From the NCBI GenBank assembly GCA_902702965.1, contig CACRXP010000725.1, positions 143,394-207,393 on the forward strand: a DNA stretch of 64,000 nucleotides. Reading direction: 5' to 3'. A program made the translations under genes and the position numbers. The stretch's first letter is position 1. Each line of letters starts with the position of its first letter. The notes beneath the pieces are model-generated. The model was not told the origin of the DNA and searched no databases. It was given only the letters and a program-made list of their open reading frames with translations. Of the stretch, positions 1 to 11,655 are shown in pieces. Source of the stretch: Spirometra erinaceieuropaei (lineage: Eukaryota > Platyhelminthes > Cestoda > Diphyllobothriidea > Diphyllobothriidae).

Positions 1-2570
1 TCCTTTTTTAAGTAGGCATACAGAAATGATAGTCTTCTTGCAGTTGCAATCCCGGAAATTTCGAAACTGCCAAATATAAACCGTTTTATAGAGGAAAACG
101 TCAGCTTTATGCGTCGTATTCCAGAGTCTGTTAAGTGCTACCTTAGTAATACAAAGTGTCTAAAGAGCTCCAGTAAGTCAAGGAGAGTCGGTTTCTATTA
201 GTATTCGTTTAAATCACCGTACGGCCCAAACGTTTAAAATTTAAATTATTTCGATCTGTTTAGTACTACCCAAAAATACTACATCTGGTCGCATACAATG
301 ATTGAAAAATAACTGCGTTTTGGATATCGTTCCCATCACACAGACTCTATTGGTAGAAACAATTGAAATTGAAATTTACGCAGTTAACTGGGAGTATGTT
401 CTGTACAATATCAGCTCGCCAACATGCAGAAATAAGTATTGAATGATTTTCTCCACTAAGAAATTTCAGGACTCTGCCTCAGTCATCATGCCGCTCCTTG
501 TTTTTCATGAGTTTCGGTCTCTGAAATGTACGGTTTTGGTGATCAAAGGAAATTTCTTTAGGATACAAAGTAAAACTGGACATTTAATCAGACAGTAATG
601 TGCGTCGGCATAATGAATATACAGGGCCTTGCCAAATGCGCGCAAATCAACTTTAGATATCGGAGGAATGTGCCCTCAGTCACTATCAATATTTATGCGT
701 TTATGTTCACAAAGAGTAATAATCTGACTAAAAATAATTGCCCAAAGGCTGTCAAGAGTAACCAGTATTGGCCGCAAATACTTCACTATCTTAGGCGAGT
801 AGTTGTTAGATCATTTTGCGCCTGTGATGGCTTATTCACTCTCATAATACTGACAAATGGGAAACTAGCACAAAGTATCGTTAGCAAAGAAAGGAAAAAT
901 TTACGTTTCTTTTAGCAGTGTTTGCAAAATTGTCTGCATAATCCTGTAATAGCGGAGTCATGAGAACAATAATTTCTTGGACTCCCGAGTGGACACGCAG
1001 TAAATTAAAAAGTAAATTATCTTAATAGTATGATAATTTTTATGAGTACCCAGTCGACATTAGAGTAAGTCTTGTAGTTCAGGTTGCCGGTGCATGGTTT
1101 GTCCTCAAACACTACTCAATTCGCATTTAAGTCAAAATAAATCAATGTAATTATGATAAAGTATGTTCAATCTCTGACGACATATTAAAAATGCAAAGAT
1201 AACGGAATAGACCGTGATTTTAAGCGAAATCATACAGAATAATCAGCCGTCTGTTGAAAGCAACCCACTGCAAACGTCCAGAGAATATATATACATACAT
1301 GACTGGTTGCCAAAAAGATTGAACTCCACAACGCGTTCATTTAGTTTACCCTAAAACTCGTCTTCATTTTAAAGAAATTGCCGAACATCAATAAAAAGCA
1401 GGCTTAAAATACAATACCGAATTACTGTGTCCGATGCATGGCGCGTAGAAAGCATTTTCTTCCGTTTGACAAATGGGATGGGGTCGGAAGCGTGCGTGTA
1501 AGCGTCTGGAATTCGATCCGAGACTGTTGATAATTATGTAATTGCAAGTTAATAGCCCCGCCAATGAGACACAGTTCGTTGTCTAGCAGTGTACTCTCCG
1601 AAATATTTAATGTCGTAGGATAGACAATCCCAGGCCTTGTTACTCGAAATGTGTGCCCCCTCGCGCCTTACCCTGACAGGCACTTCCACGGCGACAATAA
1701 TGAATGCAGAAAGGAAAATCGATACAGACGAGGGAAACTGATAAGATACGTTCTGGCCTATAAGCATGCATCAGCCACACTTAGCAGGTTACAGGTCTGA
1801 ATGAATTAAGATTAGAAAGAGACGGCTTATGAGCCTAAAAAGGTCGCAACATTCTTCCTTATATCTGTGTGCATTTACTTCTTTATCCAGATTGAGATAA
1901 ATACACATTCTAACAGTATTTCTCGTATTCTGTCGATGAAAGCTCTTGCGGTATTTATATATATCCTAATGAAAACCTTATGTGCTTTGTATACATCGGA
2001 TTATAACTTGGTGTTTTCCATTAAACAGCGCGATCTACAGGTCCGAAATAAATATAAATAAAACAGACTGCACTATCTCGTTATGCCGTTTCAATGCATC
2101 AGTTCAACATGAAAAGACTCTACGTTTTTGGGATGTGTGATAAGGGTGCTACAATAGCAACCACATAAGACTAATGCAAGGCCCTTTTGTGTTATCTTCA
2201 AGTGTGATGAGTAGGTAAAACTCAAGATGGCTTAAACTAAGTTTGAAATTTCTTATAAAGTGTGGTCTTCGAGGGTTTTAAGTGGTGGTTTTTAGCCAAT
2301 TGGCAGCATATTGACGTAAGAAATCCCCAATCTTATCCTGTGAAAGTGCCATGACACTAGGGTATGTGTTGTGTAATACATTCTGTCCCCTCGCGTTGGA
2401 GGGTAGATATTTCGAAGTAGCCTATTAGGCAGTTAAACCCTTACAATACAGACATGTTAATTTACAGAAATGTTCGAACTCTGCTTTCAAATTGCTGGCA
2501 GTTAAACAGCACAAATTACATGCGCGTTAAATCAAACGGCGTCTGTTCCTTTTATTTTACAACTTATCAC
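1..2570. other. AT-rich DNA without recognisable gene
   Basis: Only short open frames (about 105 codons or fewer) are present, with no protein motif I recognise, no tRNA-like boxes and no repeat I could match elsewhere in the window. It may be intergenic or intronic. Confidence 0.5.
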
Positions 2571-2900
2571 GGAACATACTGTTGACGTACAAACTCATGA
2601 AATGTTAACCGAAATTCCGAAAATTACGTCTTAGAATTGTATATTTGTTAAGGGTATAATACGGTTTTAAAAGGCTTAATAATTAGGAGATGCGTTAGAC
2701 GGTGAAACGTTTCTGAATTTATAAATACTGCTTCTAAACTTTAAAATATTGCGCAAACGCGTCGTGACATTTTAAGAATACTATATGGTCTTTTCTTACT
2801 ACTGCATATAAATATGTGCTTTTCCGTACAGGGAAAGTATACAACGCGTATTTAAAAACATAACATTTAAACGGAGACGTGGGGAGAGGGCATGGAAGGG
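2571..2900 (+). repeat. Fragment of the long-TIR MITE family
   Basis: The stretch at about 2,575-2,635 resembles the left terminal inverted repeat of the ~1 kb foldback family (an 'actcatgaaatgttaacc' box followed by 'cgaaattccgaaaa'). The stretch at about 2,775-2,850 resembles the central part of the copies at 7.5 and 37 kb, including the small hairpin 'ttttccgtac'. The usual intervening arm is missing, so this looks like an internally deleted or rearranged copy. Edges are uncertain. Confidence 0.5.
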
Positions 2901-2907
2901 AAACGTA

Positions 2908-3826
2908 ATAGTGAGCTGTGCCTTTTATTAAGTGTACATACTCCTGAAATGTCAACCGAAATTCTGAAATGCGATTTTCACTCGGAAAGATTACTTATGT
3001 GGGGTTTTAATACGTCACCGTGCAGAACGATCCTAAGGTATTTCAGTTACTTCGATGTGCGGCTTTGGAACAAACTTTTTTCGTGCCTGGAAAAGCTTAT
3101 TCTGCAAAATAGACTACTTAAAAAGTATTATTTTTGCGTTGGTTTTGATGCCGTTATAAATTTAAATGTACTTCATGGAACGCATACATAAAATTTTCAT
3201 TCGTTTAATTATTTTAGGAATAATTTGTGATTGATAACTTTATATTTAAAAGAGTAGTATAATTCGATTTTGAAAAAACCGACCCGCCATTACACTTTTA
3301 TTCAGGGTTTCCAAGCTACAAGCTGTGTTCCCCATTTACTGAAATTTATAATAGTATACAAAATATCAAGAAAGGACCATGCAGGTTTCATAAAATTTAC
3401 CGATGAAATTAAGTCATCTTGCAAGCTTTGCATGCAACATTAGTAAAGGCAGACACACGAAAGTTTGTGGAAGAACCCTGCACAGTCATACGAATGCTCA
3501 CAATTAGAAACGTCTTAAAACCAAAATATGCCCTTCATTTAAGGGCAAAATTTAAAAAAGGCGTAATTTATTACCAAATCAGTATAGGAATAAATAATTT
3601 TATGCATTTTGTGTATGAAATTTATTTGAGTTTATAAGAGCGTCGAAAACCAAAGAGGAAAAATCGCAACACATAAGTAGTCACTTTTTAATGTGTAAGT
3701 TTGCTGGCGGCCAGAATAATTTGCACGCTAATTAAAGCTTACTACCCTGTTAAAGTAATATTTTCGAGTCAACATCATATTTCAGAACTTTTGTCAACAG
3801 CTGATGAGCTATTATATCTTTTATAC
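2908..3826. repeat. Decayed long-TIR foldback element (MITE copy)
   Basis: The left arm (~2,930-3,280) aligns by eye with the left arm of the 37,009-38,014 copy: 'gaaatgtcaaccgaaatt', then an 'actacttaaaaagtatt' region, then 'gtataattcgatttt'. The right arm (~3,500-3,826) is a degenerate inverted counterpart ending near 'gtcaacagctgatgagct'. No transposase frame is present, so it is non-autonomous. Ends are approximate because both termini have decayed. Confidence 0.55.
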
Positions 3827-6800
3827 ATTGCGTTGCTGTACTACAATGTGGTGGGATGCGGCTACGAACACATGTTGGTCAAATTAGACCAGGGTGTTCT
3901 GAGGGCTTAGAGCAGCTCATTTTCCAATAAAACGAGTGAGTTAACCAACTGTATGACTGTCTCCTGGACTATCCCATGCAACCGCTATCGCGGGAAATTT
4001 AAAGTCCAAATCAGTATTTCGTAGATGATTCAAATGTTTGACTAACTTCCAACAGGCGCCCACTCACATACTGTTGCATCACAGTTGTTCTAGGGATTGA
4101 ACGTTTCTTATATTAGTTGCATCTGTATGAATATGCGATCGGTCTTTCGACCAATACACCCTGCCCCATAGAAGGAAAAGGAGGTGAAGATATCCATTTA
4201 GGAGGTTAGATGAGCAGCCCAGCCTTAACCGGATTGTTCAATAAAACAAACGTACTGCCCGAGTTGGTCACGCACGTAATTTGGTATAGTTTCAGTGACG
4301 CTGTAAGCGGTCTCTGACCCTTTCCCCCAAAACAGCAATTCGAGATATAGCGGCTTTTTGGAGCCGTCAGCTCGTTCGTTTTTTGGTGGACTTAGTCGAG
4401 GATGCCATTTTTCTCGCTGGTTGTTTTTATGAAGTGAGGCCTGTTCTGCAGCATGCGTGGGGTGCATATTCTTCTACCTTGCTTATCTAGACAATGCACT
4501 ATTCTTCGTTGAACAAATCAGTGCGGGTTAGTACTTTAACAGGCACATTTGTTAAATATCACTTCTTAAGATAAGGTCTTCCAAGCGCCCATTCATGTGT
4601 TTTTCCTCACTAATACGCAGACCACCAACTTCGGCAACAACTGTCATACTAATAAGAGATGATGCAGTCTAACGAATGCATAGTCCACGTTATGGAAAGC
4701 AGAAATAAAAATCAAAGGCTGGCAGGAACAGTTACGTACACTGTCTAGCAATTAAGTTGATTTTATATCTGATAGGACCAAACATGCAAGTTCCATGGAT
4801 CAGTTCTGAAGAAGAAAATCCGATCATTGGCATAATAAACATATTAGCCTGACATTTCGGATTTGCACTCGAACCTCTCATCAAACAGAGTCGTAGATAA
4901 GTGTAATGGGGGCATGGCGACTGCAGTATTTGTAGTACGTAACTGCCATGTGACCACAATTAACAGCTCTCACAATAACCGCTGAATATCATGGTGGATA
5001 CAATGATGGCTTGTCAGTCGGCGTCCAAATCGGTAATTTCTGCGATTTTATTATTCGTTTTGATGTTGGCGTGAGAGTTACTCAGCAAATTGACTCTGTC
5101 TTTTGGCTGGTAGACCTCCTTTGCCCTCTTCACGTGACTGATTCCCCTGCCCAGGGAAGGTCATAGCATCGATCTGGTATCATTCTCCCACTTATGTTAC
5201 TTTTTGTCGTCCGCATAAATTTCCCTAGCATAAGGGTCACATCTGAGAAACCAACAGGATAAGATCATTTACCGCAGTTCGCAATATAAGTTACCTTGCA
5301 ACGTCATAGTCACACAGATTTCCCCGCGTTGCGTTGACAAAAACTGTCTAGCTATCTATCAGCATACATCTCTGTGTGCTGTCTTTGTGGAGGCACTTGA
5401 AAGTCCCATCGTTTCATTTTGAAGCAATCGCCATGACCAGCAAAAACAAAACGAAAGCTCATTGCGCCTTCACACACCATCGCGGGCAGTGCTAACCAAC
5501 ATGCCAACCCAGAAGTTCGTCAATTAAGTTTGTCCCCACAGCTCGCCAAAGTTTTACTAACGGGAAGCTGTGACCGTCCATCTCCCCGGCCATCAGTCTA
5601 ACTTTCATTTAACGGCTCCATTTAACCGTTTGTTTTCGTGTGTCTTGCATGCTTCTAAACGTCCTAATGCGGTAATTCAGTCTCTTTTTTTATTACCTGC
5701 GGAGATATTATTTCCACTAACCTAATATTTCATGTAAATTGACATTTATTGCCAAAGACTTTTAGTACTCTTAAAGAATCTGATCGAAATGCATCTCTTT
5801 GCTTTTGGTTTGGTCTTTTCAACGTAGTACTCGCAAACTACTTCATCGAAGCAACAGTTATCTATTATCTGAACACTCGCCAAGCCAATGTAATATCCAA
5901 TATTTCTAAAATCCAAAAAGTCGTTCAGGCATTGATGGATATCACATTAAGCAGCATGCATCTGTGTTGAAAGCGGCCATGACAGCTTATGTTAATCGGA
6001 TCAAGGTCGGGACGGTTAGTAGTATGAAGTAAAGCCTTCCGGCTAAACTATACTAAGCTAAGCAATCTAGCCAATGAGACTTGACGGTGAGAATCAATAT
6101 GACTTTGCATAACAACTTCTGGAAAATGACTTTTTGCTCGTAGAATAGTTGTCAAAATGATGTAATCACAAATTGGAGCAATAGTCTGCGGCATCCCGTA
6201 GTTGTATAATTTTATTTGTTAGTATCTTTGCTGACCTGTCCTGGTGTATTTCGTTTTTGAAGAGATGAATTTAGCTGCGGATTATTTTGCAAGTAAGACC
6301 TGTAACACTTAGAATTGTAAATGTTTTCATTAAATAGCGTGAGACCACTAGCAGGTAAGTTACTTTAGGAAACCAAATGATGCATGGATTTTTAAAAAGT
6401 TAGTATAATAATAATGCCTACAGCTAAACCCTCCTTAAAGAAACTGATATTTTCATCCAGTTTTTGAATATGCAACGAGTGGTCGTCAACGTTTTGTCAT
6501 CTGGCGGCTAGTTGCATTTTGAACTTCTTAAAACGAACGTTTTGTAAGAACTGGTTTTCGTCTATATTTCATTTAGAAACGCGAGGTGCAGTCATACAAA
6601 ATATGTGCAATACGTCAGTATTCACATGTCCACTAATCTGTTCACTCAAAACCGTAGAACAGAGCCTTACAGATATCAACCATAAAGAAAATTACATCTC
6701 TGCAAAAAGTTACGTAGGTTGCTAAGTTTCCACCAACATAGACCAATTTGTATTTGAGAATGGAAAGGCATTCAATAGTGCAAATGTTTTGTTCATCTTA

Positions 6801-6867
6801 CTTTGTCAAAGAGTACGATGTGCGTATACCTGCTAAGGGGATACCTTATCAGATGGTTATTCAATAG
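3827..6867. other. No recognisable gene or repeat
   Basis: This is mixed AT-rich DNA with patches of higher GC around 4.15-4.45 and 5.0-5.6 kb. The longest frames are about 80 codons and show no domain signature. I see no tRNA-like boxes, simple repeats or matches to the repeat families found elsewhere in the window. Confidence 0.45.
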
Positions 6868-7473
6868 AGCAGACATTGCATCCCATGTAGTGCTAGTTAA
6901 ACTTTAAAATATGTTTGCGATTCGAAAATATTGCTTAAGTACAAATATAATACCAAATATCGGGCAAAAAATCTGAACATTTTTCAGCTACACCGACGCG
7001 GGCTTTTCAACCACGTAACGACTGCTGCATTCGAAAAAACACAACGACTAGATAGCATGAAAATAATACTTTGATTTTTAGTGTCCTTATAAATTCAATT
7101 ATGTTAAATGGAAAGTGTGCTTAAAAATGTCTTTTTATGGACTAAATTAAGATTACATTTCATTTTCACAACTTTTACCCATAGACTGAGACGCTTTTTA
7201 TTTGAGAAAAATTTATTTGCGAGATTTTTCATATTAATGCTACTTATAATATATCCTCTGGTCCAAAGCCACCGTAAAACTTCCAATGTACTGAGAGTAA
7301 TTTTGATATTTTTTAACGGGCTGCATACAGCATGCATTTTAGAAACTCCGAAAACGAGCGATATAACAGAGCGGGTTCAAAATTATTGAAGAGTCGATAA
7401 AAGTTTTAAAAGTCAGTACGTGCTCTCTTTATAAGGGAAATCGTTTTAAGAAGATGTACTTTTCCACCAGAAT
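6868..7473. repeat. Left part of a MITE copy split by a nested insertion
   Basis: Segments near 7,080-7,140 match the left arm of the long-TIR family ('attcaattatgttaaatg' and following). Segments at 7,372-7,473 match the start of its right arm ('gggttcaaaattatt' then 'aaaagttttaaaa', then a 'gaagatgtacttttccacc' block). The right arm is interrupted exactly where the 7,474-8,426 copy begins and resumes after it. The outer left edge is uncertain. Confidence 0.5.
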
Positions 7474-8426
7474 ATACAGTATGTGGTCCATCCAGTGAAA
7501 TGCCAATCGAAATTCGGAAATGCATTTTCGTTTCGAAAATATAAATTCAGAAGGGGTGTGGAACTAGTCCGTCTGCAACATAGTTCTATAATATATCACT
7601 TACGTCAAATTTAGCTTTTTGAATTAACTCTCTTTCGACTGCAGGCAAAAACTACGCTCTGTAAAAACTACCATTTATGTAGCATATATTTCTCTTATTG
7701 ATTTTCAATTACAATTCTTGGAAAAATGCGTTAAAATATTTATTTTTTGCTCACTCGGTGGCCAATCACGTCTACTTGCAATTTTATACTCGAAGGTGGG
7801 ACATAATTAGGTTTTAAAAAATACCGTGAAATGCTCATTCATAAGTCGTGATGGCCCTGTATTTGCCAATGGGACTTGTAAAGTTAATTATATAGATCAA
7901 ATCCACTGATGTAATCCATTAACCCTCTATAATCCCTCTTTTATACCCTAGAGAAATGTGTGCTTTTCCGTACGGGAAAATATATGGGTTGTAGTCCGAA
8001 AACCATGAATCCAAGTGCATCGGTAAGATGGGGTCAAAATTATTGGGTAATTGGAAAAGTTGTTAAAACCAAAATATCTCCCTCCTTTGAGTAAAAGATT
8101 GAACGAAGATGTAATTTTCTACCGAATAAGTGAAATAACGAATATCTTTATGCATGTTTTCCATGGAATATAATTGAATTGTTAGGGACATTGCAAATAA
8201 ACCAGGAAATGGCATGCTAATTATGTAATGATTTTTTGCGGAATATAATTCTTGCTTGCAGTCAAAAATACGTTCATTCAAAAGCCGGCACACTGCGGTA
8301 CCTGGATAAATATGAAATTATTTGCAGGCTGACTAGTTTAACTAGCCCACTTAATTAATATTTTCGAAACGAAAACGCATTTCGAAATTTCGGTTGACAT
8401 TTTATGAGTTAGCCAACCTACTGTAT
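7474..8426. repeat. Long-TIR foldback MITE, Tc1/mariner-type ends, nested copy
   Basis: The element is about 953 bp. The left end reads 'atacagtatgtgg' and the right end 'ccaacctactgtat', so the termini are CAGT/ACTG next to TA, as in the Tc1/mariner superfamily with a TA target duplication. The arms are inverted copies of each other: 'cgaaattcggaaatgc' with 'cgtttcgaaaatat' on the left, and 'atattttcgaaacgaaaacg' with 'gcatttcgaaatttcgg' on the right. The central part (~7,850-8,030) includes the hairpin 'ttttccgtacgggaaaa'. No transposase is encoded, so mobilisation in trans by a related autonomous element is inferred. It sits inside an older copy of the same family. Confidence 0.7.
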
Positions 8427-8715
8427 TTGTACATGTTTTATAACATATTATTCGATTAATAAGTGCAATGAAAATTGCTAAACTAAATTGCATGCAATGT
8501 ATGCAGTCGTTTTTAGAATATGACTATTTCATACGGTCAAAAAGAGGCTTAGACATCAGCCGGCATTCTACTTTGGTTGCAAAATCCCGCGATTAGTCTA
8601 CATGACAATCAATACCTCAACTCTACGTCAGTAATATCTTCTAGTCTAAAACATATTTAAGCATTTCTACTTATATGTCATAAAGTAGAAAATTAAATGA
8701 AGTTAGCTAACCAGA
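8427..8715. repeat. Right part of the interrupted MITE copy
   Basis: Immediately after the nested copy the sequence continues the right arm of the older element: 'tacatgtttt', then 'attgcatgc', then a 'gacatcagccggcattc' region, matching the corresponding order in the 37 kb copy ('tacatgttttccatg', 'attgcatgctaatt', 'gaaagccgacacc'). It fades out near 'gaagttagctaacc'. Confidence 0.5.
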
Positions 8716-10689
8716 AAGTTTGTAATCGGTATGGCGCAGGACTCCAGTTATCTTTCCAAAAACTGAAGATCCTGTCAAAGTGGGATGGTGGTAAGTGGCA
8801 CCCTTCACACCAACGAAGCCAAATATCATTTAACTAATAAAAAGCGTATTCGTCGTTAACGTTTGCTGCGGACGACTTTTTTGACAATAAACCTGTGTAC
8901 TTAAGCGGGTCTTCAGTGTTTCCTCAGATGGCGATCCGCATGATAAATGACGAACACGCCCTGGCTACTTCGGTAGAGGCTTTCAGGCAGTAGCTTATTT
9001 CCAAGGCTTATTTTCCAAGACTCTTCTTCGAGAGTCAAGTGAAAACTAAAGCGATCCTTAAACATTCCCTACATCTCAATGACGGAATTACCTGGGGTTT
9101 TGGATGGATACGACATATATCCACCTAAAACTCATGTAGAGCAATTTTCTGCCCCTTCAAAGCTTGTTATATTTTTAAAACACTGTACTTTTCCAGGAGC
9201 GAACGTAAATACTTAGTATTTACTCTATGTTTTCTGTTAACTGAAGATTGCTGTTAGTTAAAAAAAGCATTACAATGGGTATATTTAAACCGGTTTTAAG
9301 TTGGTCAGTGGTTTTTCGGTAATATACATATAATCTATGAAATTATTTCCCTACTGTAGACAGGCATTTGAGAAACCGGGCCGCGGAATGCTTTGTGCCA
9401 CCTACATTAAGATGGTCTAGATATTGTGGCTGTTTTGGTCGTTAACCTTAATTAAATGTTTGCTTTAAATTTGCAGGTGTCTCCCTCCACCACGTGTTTT
9501 TGCTCAGGCGCTTCAAAAAATAAAGCAATCCGAAAATACGAAAAATCGGCTAAGCGTTTGCCTGTCCATCAGGCCTCTAGTGATTGGCTTGTTTGAGTGT
9601 CCCTGGGAATCACAGGTAAATCCGCAACAGTTGCAACTTTATTGGCCCCCGACAAAATACATGATATTCGGACCTAACGTGCCTGAACCTCTTATATCAA
9701 CTTCAAATGACAGCAGATACTCCGTTGCTATCTGGAAAATTGTGGACGTTATGCTAAATACTTTCCTCTAAAAGACCACCTGCACTGTGTTTTTTTCAAA
9801 GTTAGTCTGCATTTTGGAGGAGGGGTGCTTGTGGTTTCAAAGTTATCATTTTTTGGACCCAGTAAGCATGTATTGGACTGTTTGTTCAAACAAAGCGCCT
9901 ACTCGTACATAAAACAAATGCCATGCGCAAGTTTGACGTGTTTGTTTAGAGATACAACTAAACACAGCTTCAAAATCTTTCCGTTCTTCAACCCATCAGT
10001 TTTTCTTTAAACAGAAAACAAGAATTAGTTAATGCCATACTAATATAATGACGGTTCCAACGTAGAATCATGTGCAAAATTGGCTACAATTGTGGACAGT
10101 TAATTTTTTTGCATCCAGCAAGTGCAGGTCATGTTTAGAATATATGCAACAACACATCTGCACGTGCCACGAACTGAAACTAACTTATTCATAGACTGAA
10201 CAGCAACTGATAAATAAAAACCGCCTGCCCAAGTCTTCATCTCCATAACGAAATTTTTCTTGAACACGTAGTGATTTTGTAGTAATATTTCGATTTGGAG
10301 TCCAAGTACAGCACAATTGCGTCTTTTAAAATTGTACGTCAGTGGTCTATTAAACTGCTTCCATAACAATGCCTGTATGCATGCATTACTCCTTATCTAA
10401 GCTATATTCTATCTATTGATTTCCAAAACTCTAGGATTAAGTCTGACTTGCCGATAGTATCTCTAAGCAGAAGTCTGTGACAGACAGGGCACTCCTGCAC
10501 ATTCAAGAAGACAGTACAGGCCTACATATTTTCCAAGTCCGCGCTATGGCTTTTATGGCGCTCTAGAAGGCACGCAGATTAAGATAACGCTTCCGTGCAT
10601 TACGGAAAACACATCGCGATTTCATCTGTATTCCACACAAAGACTAAATAGCCAGCAAACGAAACTAATGCTTCTGCGTAAAGTCAGCA
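8716..10689. other. No recognisable gene or repeat
   Basis: Frames are 90 codons or shorter and lack recognisable motifs. No SINE, PLE or MITE match was seen by eye. Confidence 0.45.
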
Positions 10690-11655
10690 AAACATATTTT
10701 GCTTTTTCCATTTTGTTTTTAAACGGACAGACCTCACACAGGACTATTCTCTCGCAGTCTGGTGGTTGAAAATTTATTTACATGCCACGATAGGCATCGT
10801 ATCGAGTGCGCACATTATCTTCTTTTACGACAGTTCAACATTGCACTTTTAATGTTCCCACTCATTTTCAGAATATCTTTATTCGTGGGTGTTCCTTTAC
10901 TTTTTATCATCCCCTAAAAAATTAATGAAACATAAGAGCACATTTTTGAATGACATAACAACACAGAGAGCGAAAAGTCACGCAGAAATGTGGATGGCAA
11001 AAAGGTGAATAATCAAATTCTAAAAATATTCTGATTAGGGGATTTTATTAAGACCGTGCAGTTTCCATTCCTACAGAATTGTGCCTTCCAGTTTACCACT
11101 ACTGCTCATGAAATGTATACCATAGTCCGCATCCATTAAACAAATTTCATGAGCTTAATATGCTATCTTCTTAAAGTCACGGAAGAATATGATTTTTCTT
11201 ACGCAGAACGCATGCACCTTGTAGGCTGAAATCCATAGCTGCTAATGAAACGGTTGATCAAGCTGCAAATTATTCGGGAATTAGAAAACGATTTAAGGCC
11301 TAATTGTTCACCTTCCTAGAATATTAAATATGAAGTCGACGTTTTTATCCATCAAACGGATGAAAGACAGAGTATTTGGCCTCTGTTTTCCATAAAATAT
11401 GTTTGAATTTATAAGCTCATCGACAATTAGGTGAAAAAATACAGTGTGTTTAAATAATTTATTAAGCGAGTGCGGCTTGCACAGGCGATAGAAAAGCAGT
11501 GCACTCGAACGCCGACGTCCTACCAAATCCGAAATATTATAGGATTATGCTGCATACTAATCAATAGTTCAACCCTACCGATGTACGCATTCCTAACATA
11601 AAATGCATTTAAGAATTTTGGCCAGCACTACATGAGATCGTTTACTAGCTGTGCA
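10690..11655. repeat. Decayed long-TIR foldback element (MITE copy)
   Basis: The central part (~11,100-11,240) resembles the reverse complement of the loop of the 55,669-56,668 copy: 'gtccgcatccatt' and 'gaacgcatgcaccttg'. The right arm (~11,263-11,655) follows the right arm of that copy in order: 'ttcgggaattagaaa', 'gccgacgtcctacc', 'aaatgcatttaagaatt', then 'ctacatgagatcgtttact'. The left arm is much weaker and its edge is a guess. Confidence 0.5.

Noticed and set aside
7104..7389. Overlapping frames of 77 (-) and 93 (+) codons
   Set aside because: They lie in an arm of the interrupted MITE and have no conserved counterpart in other copies.
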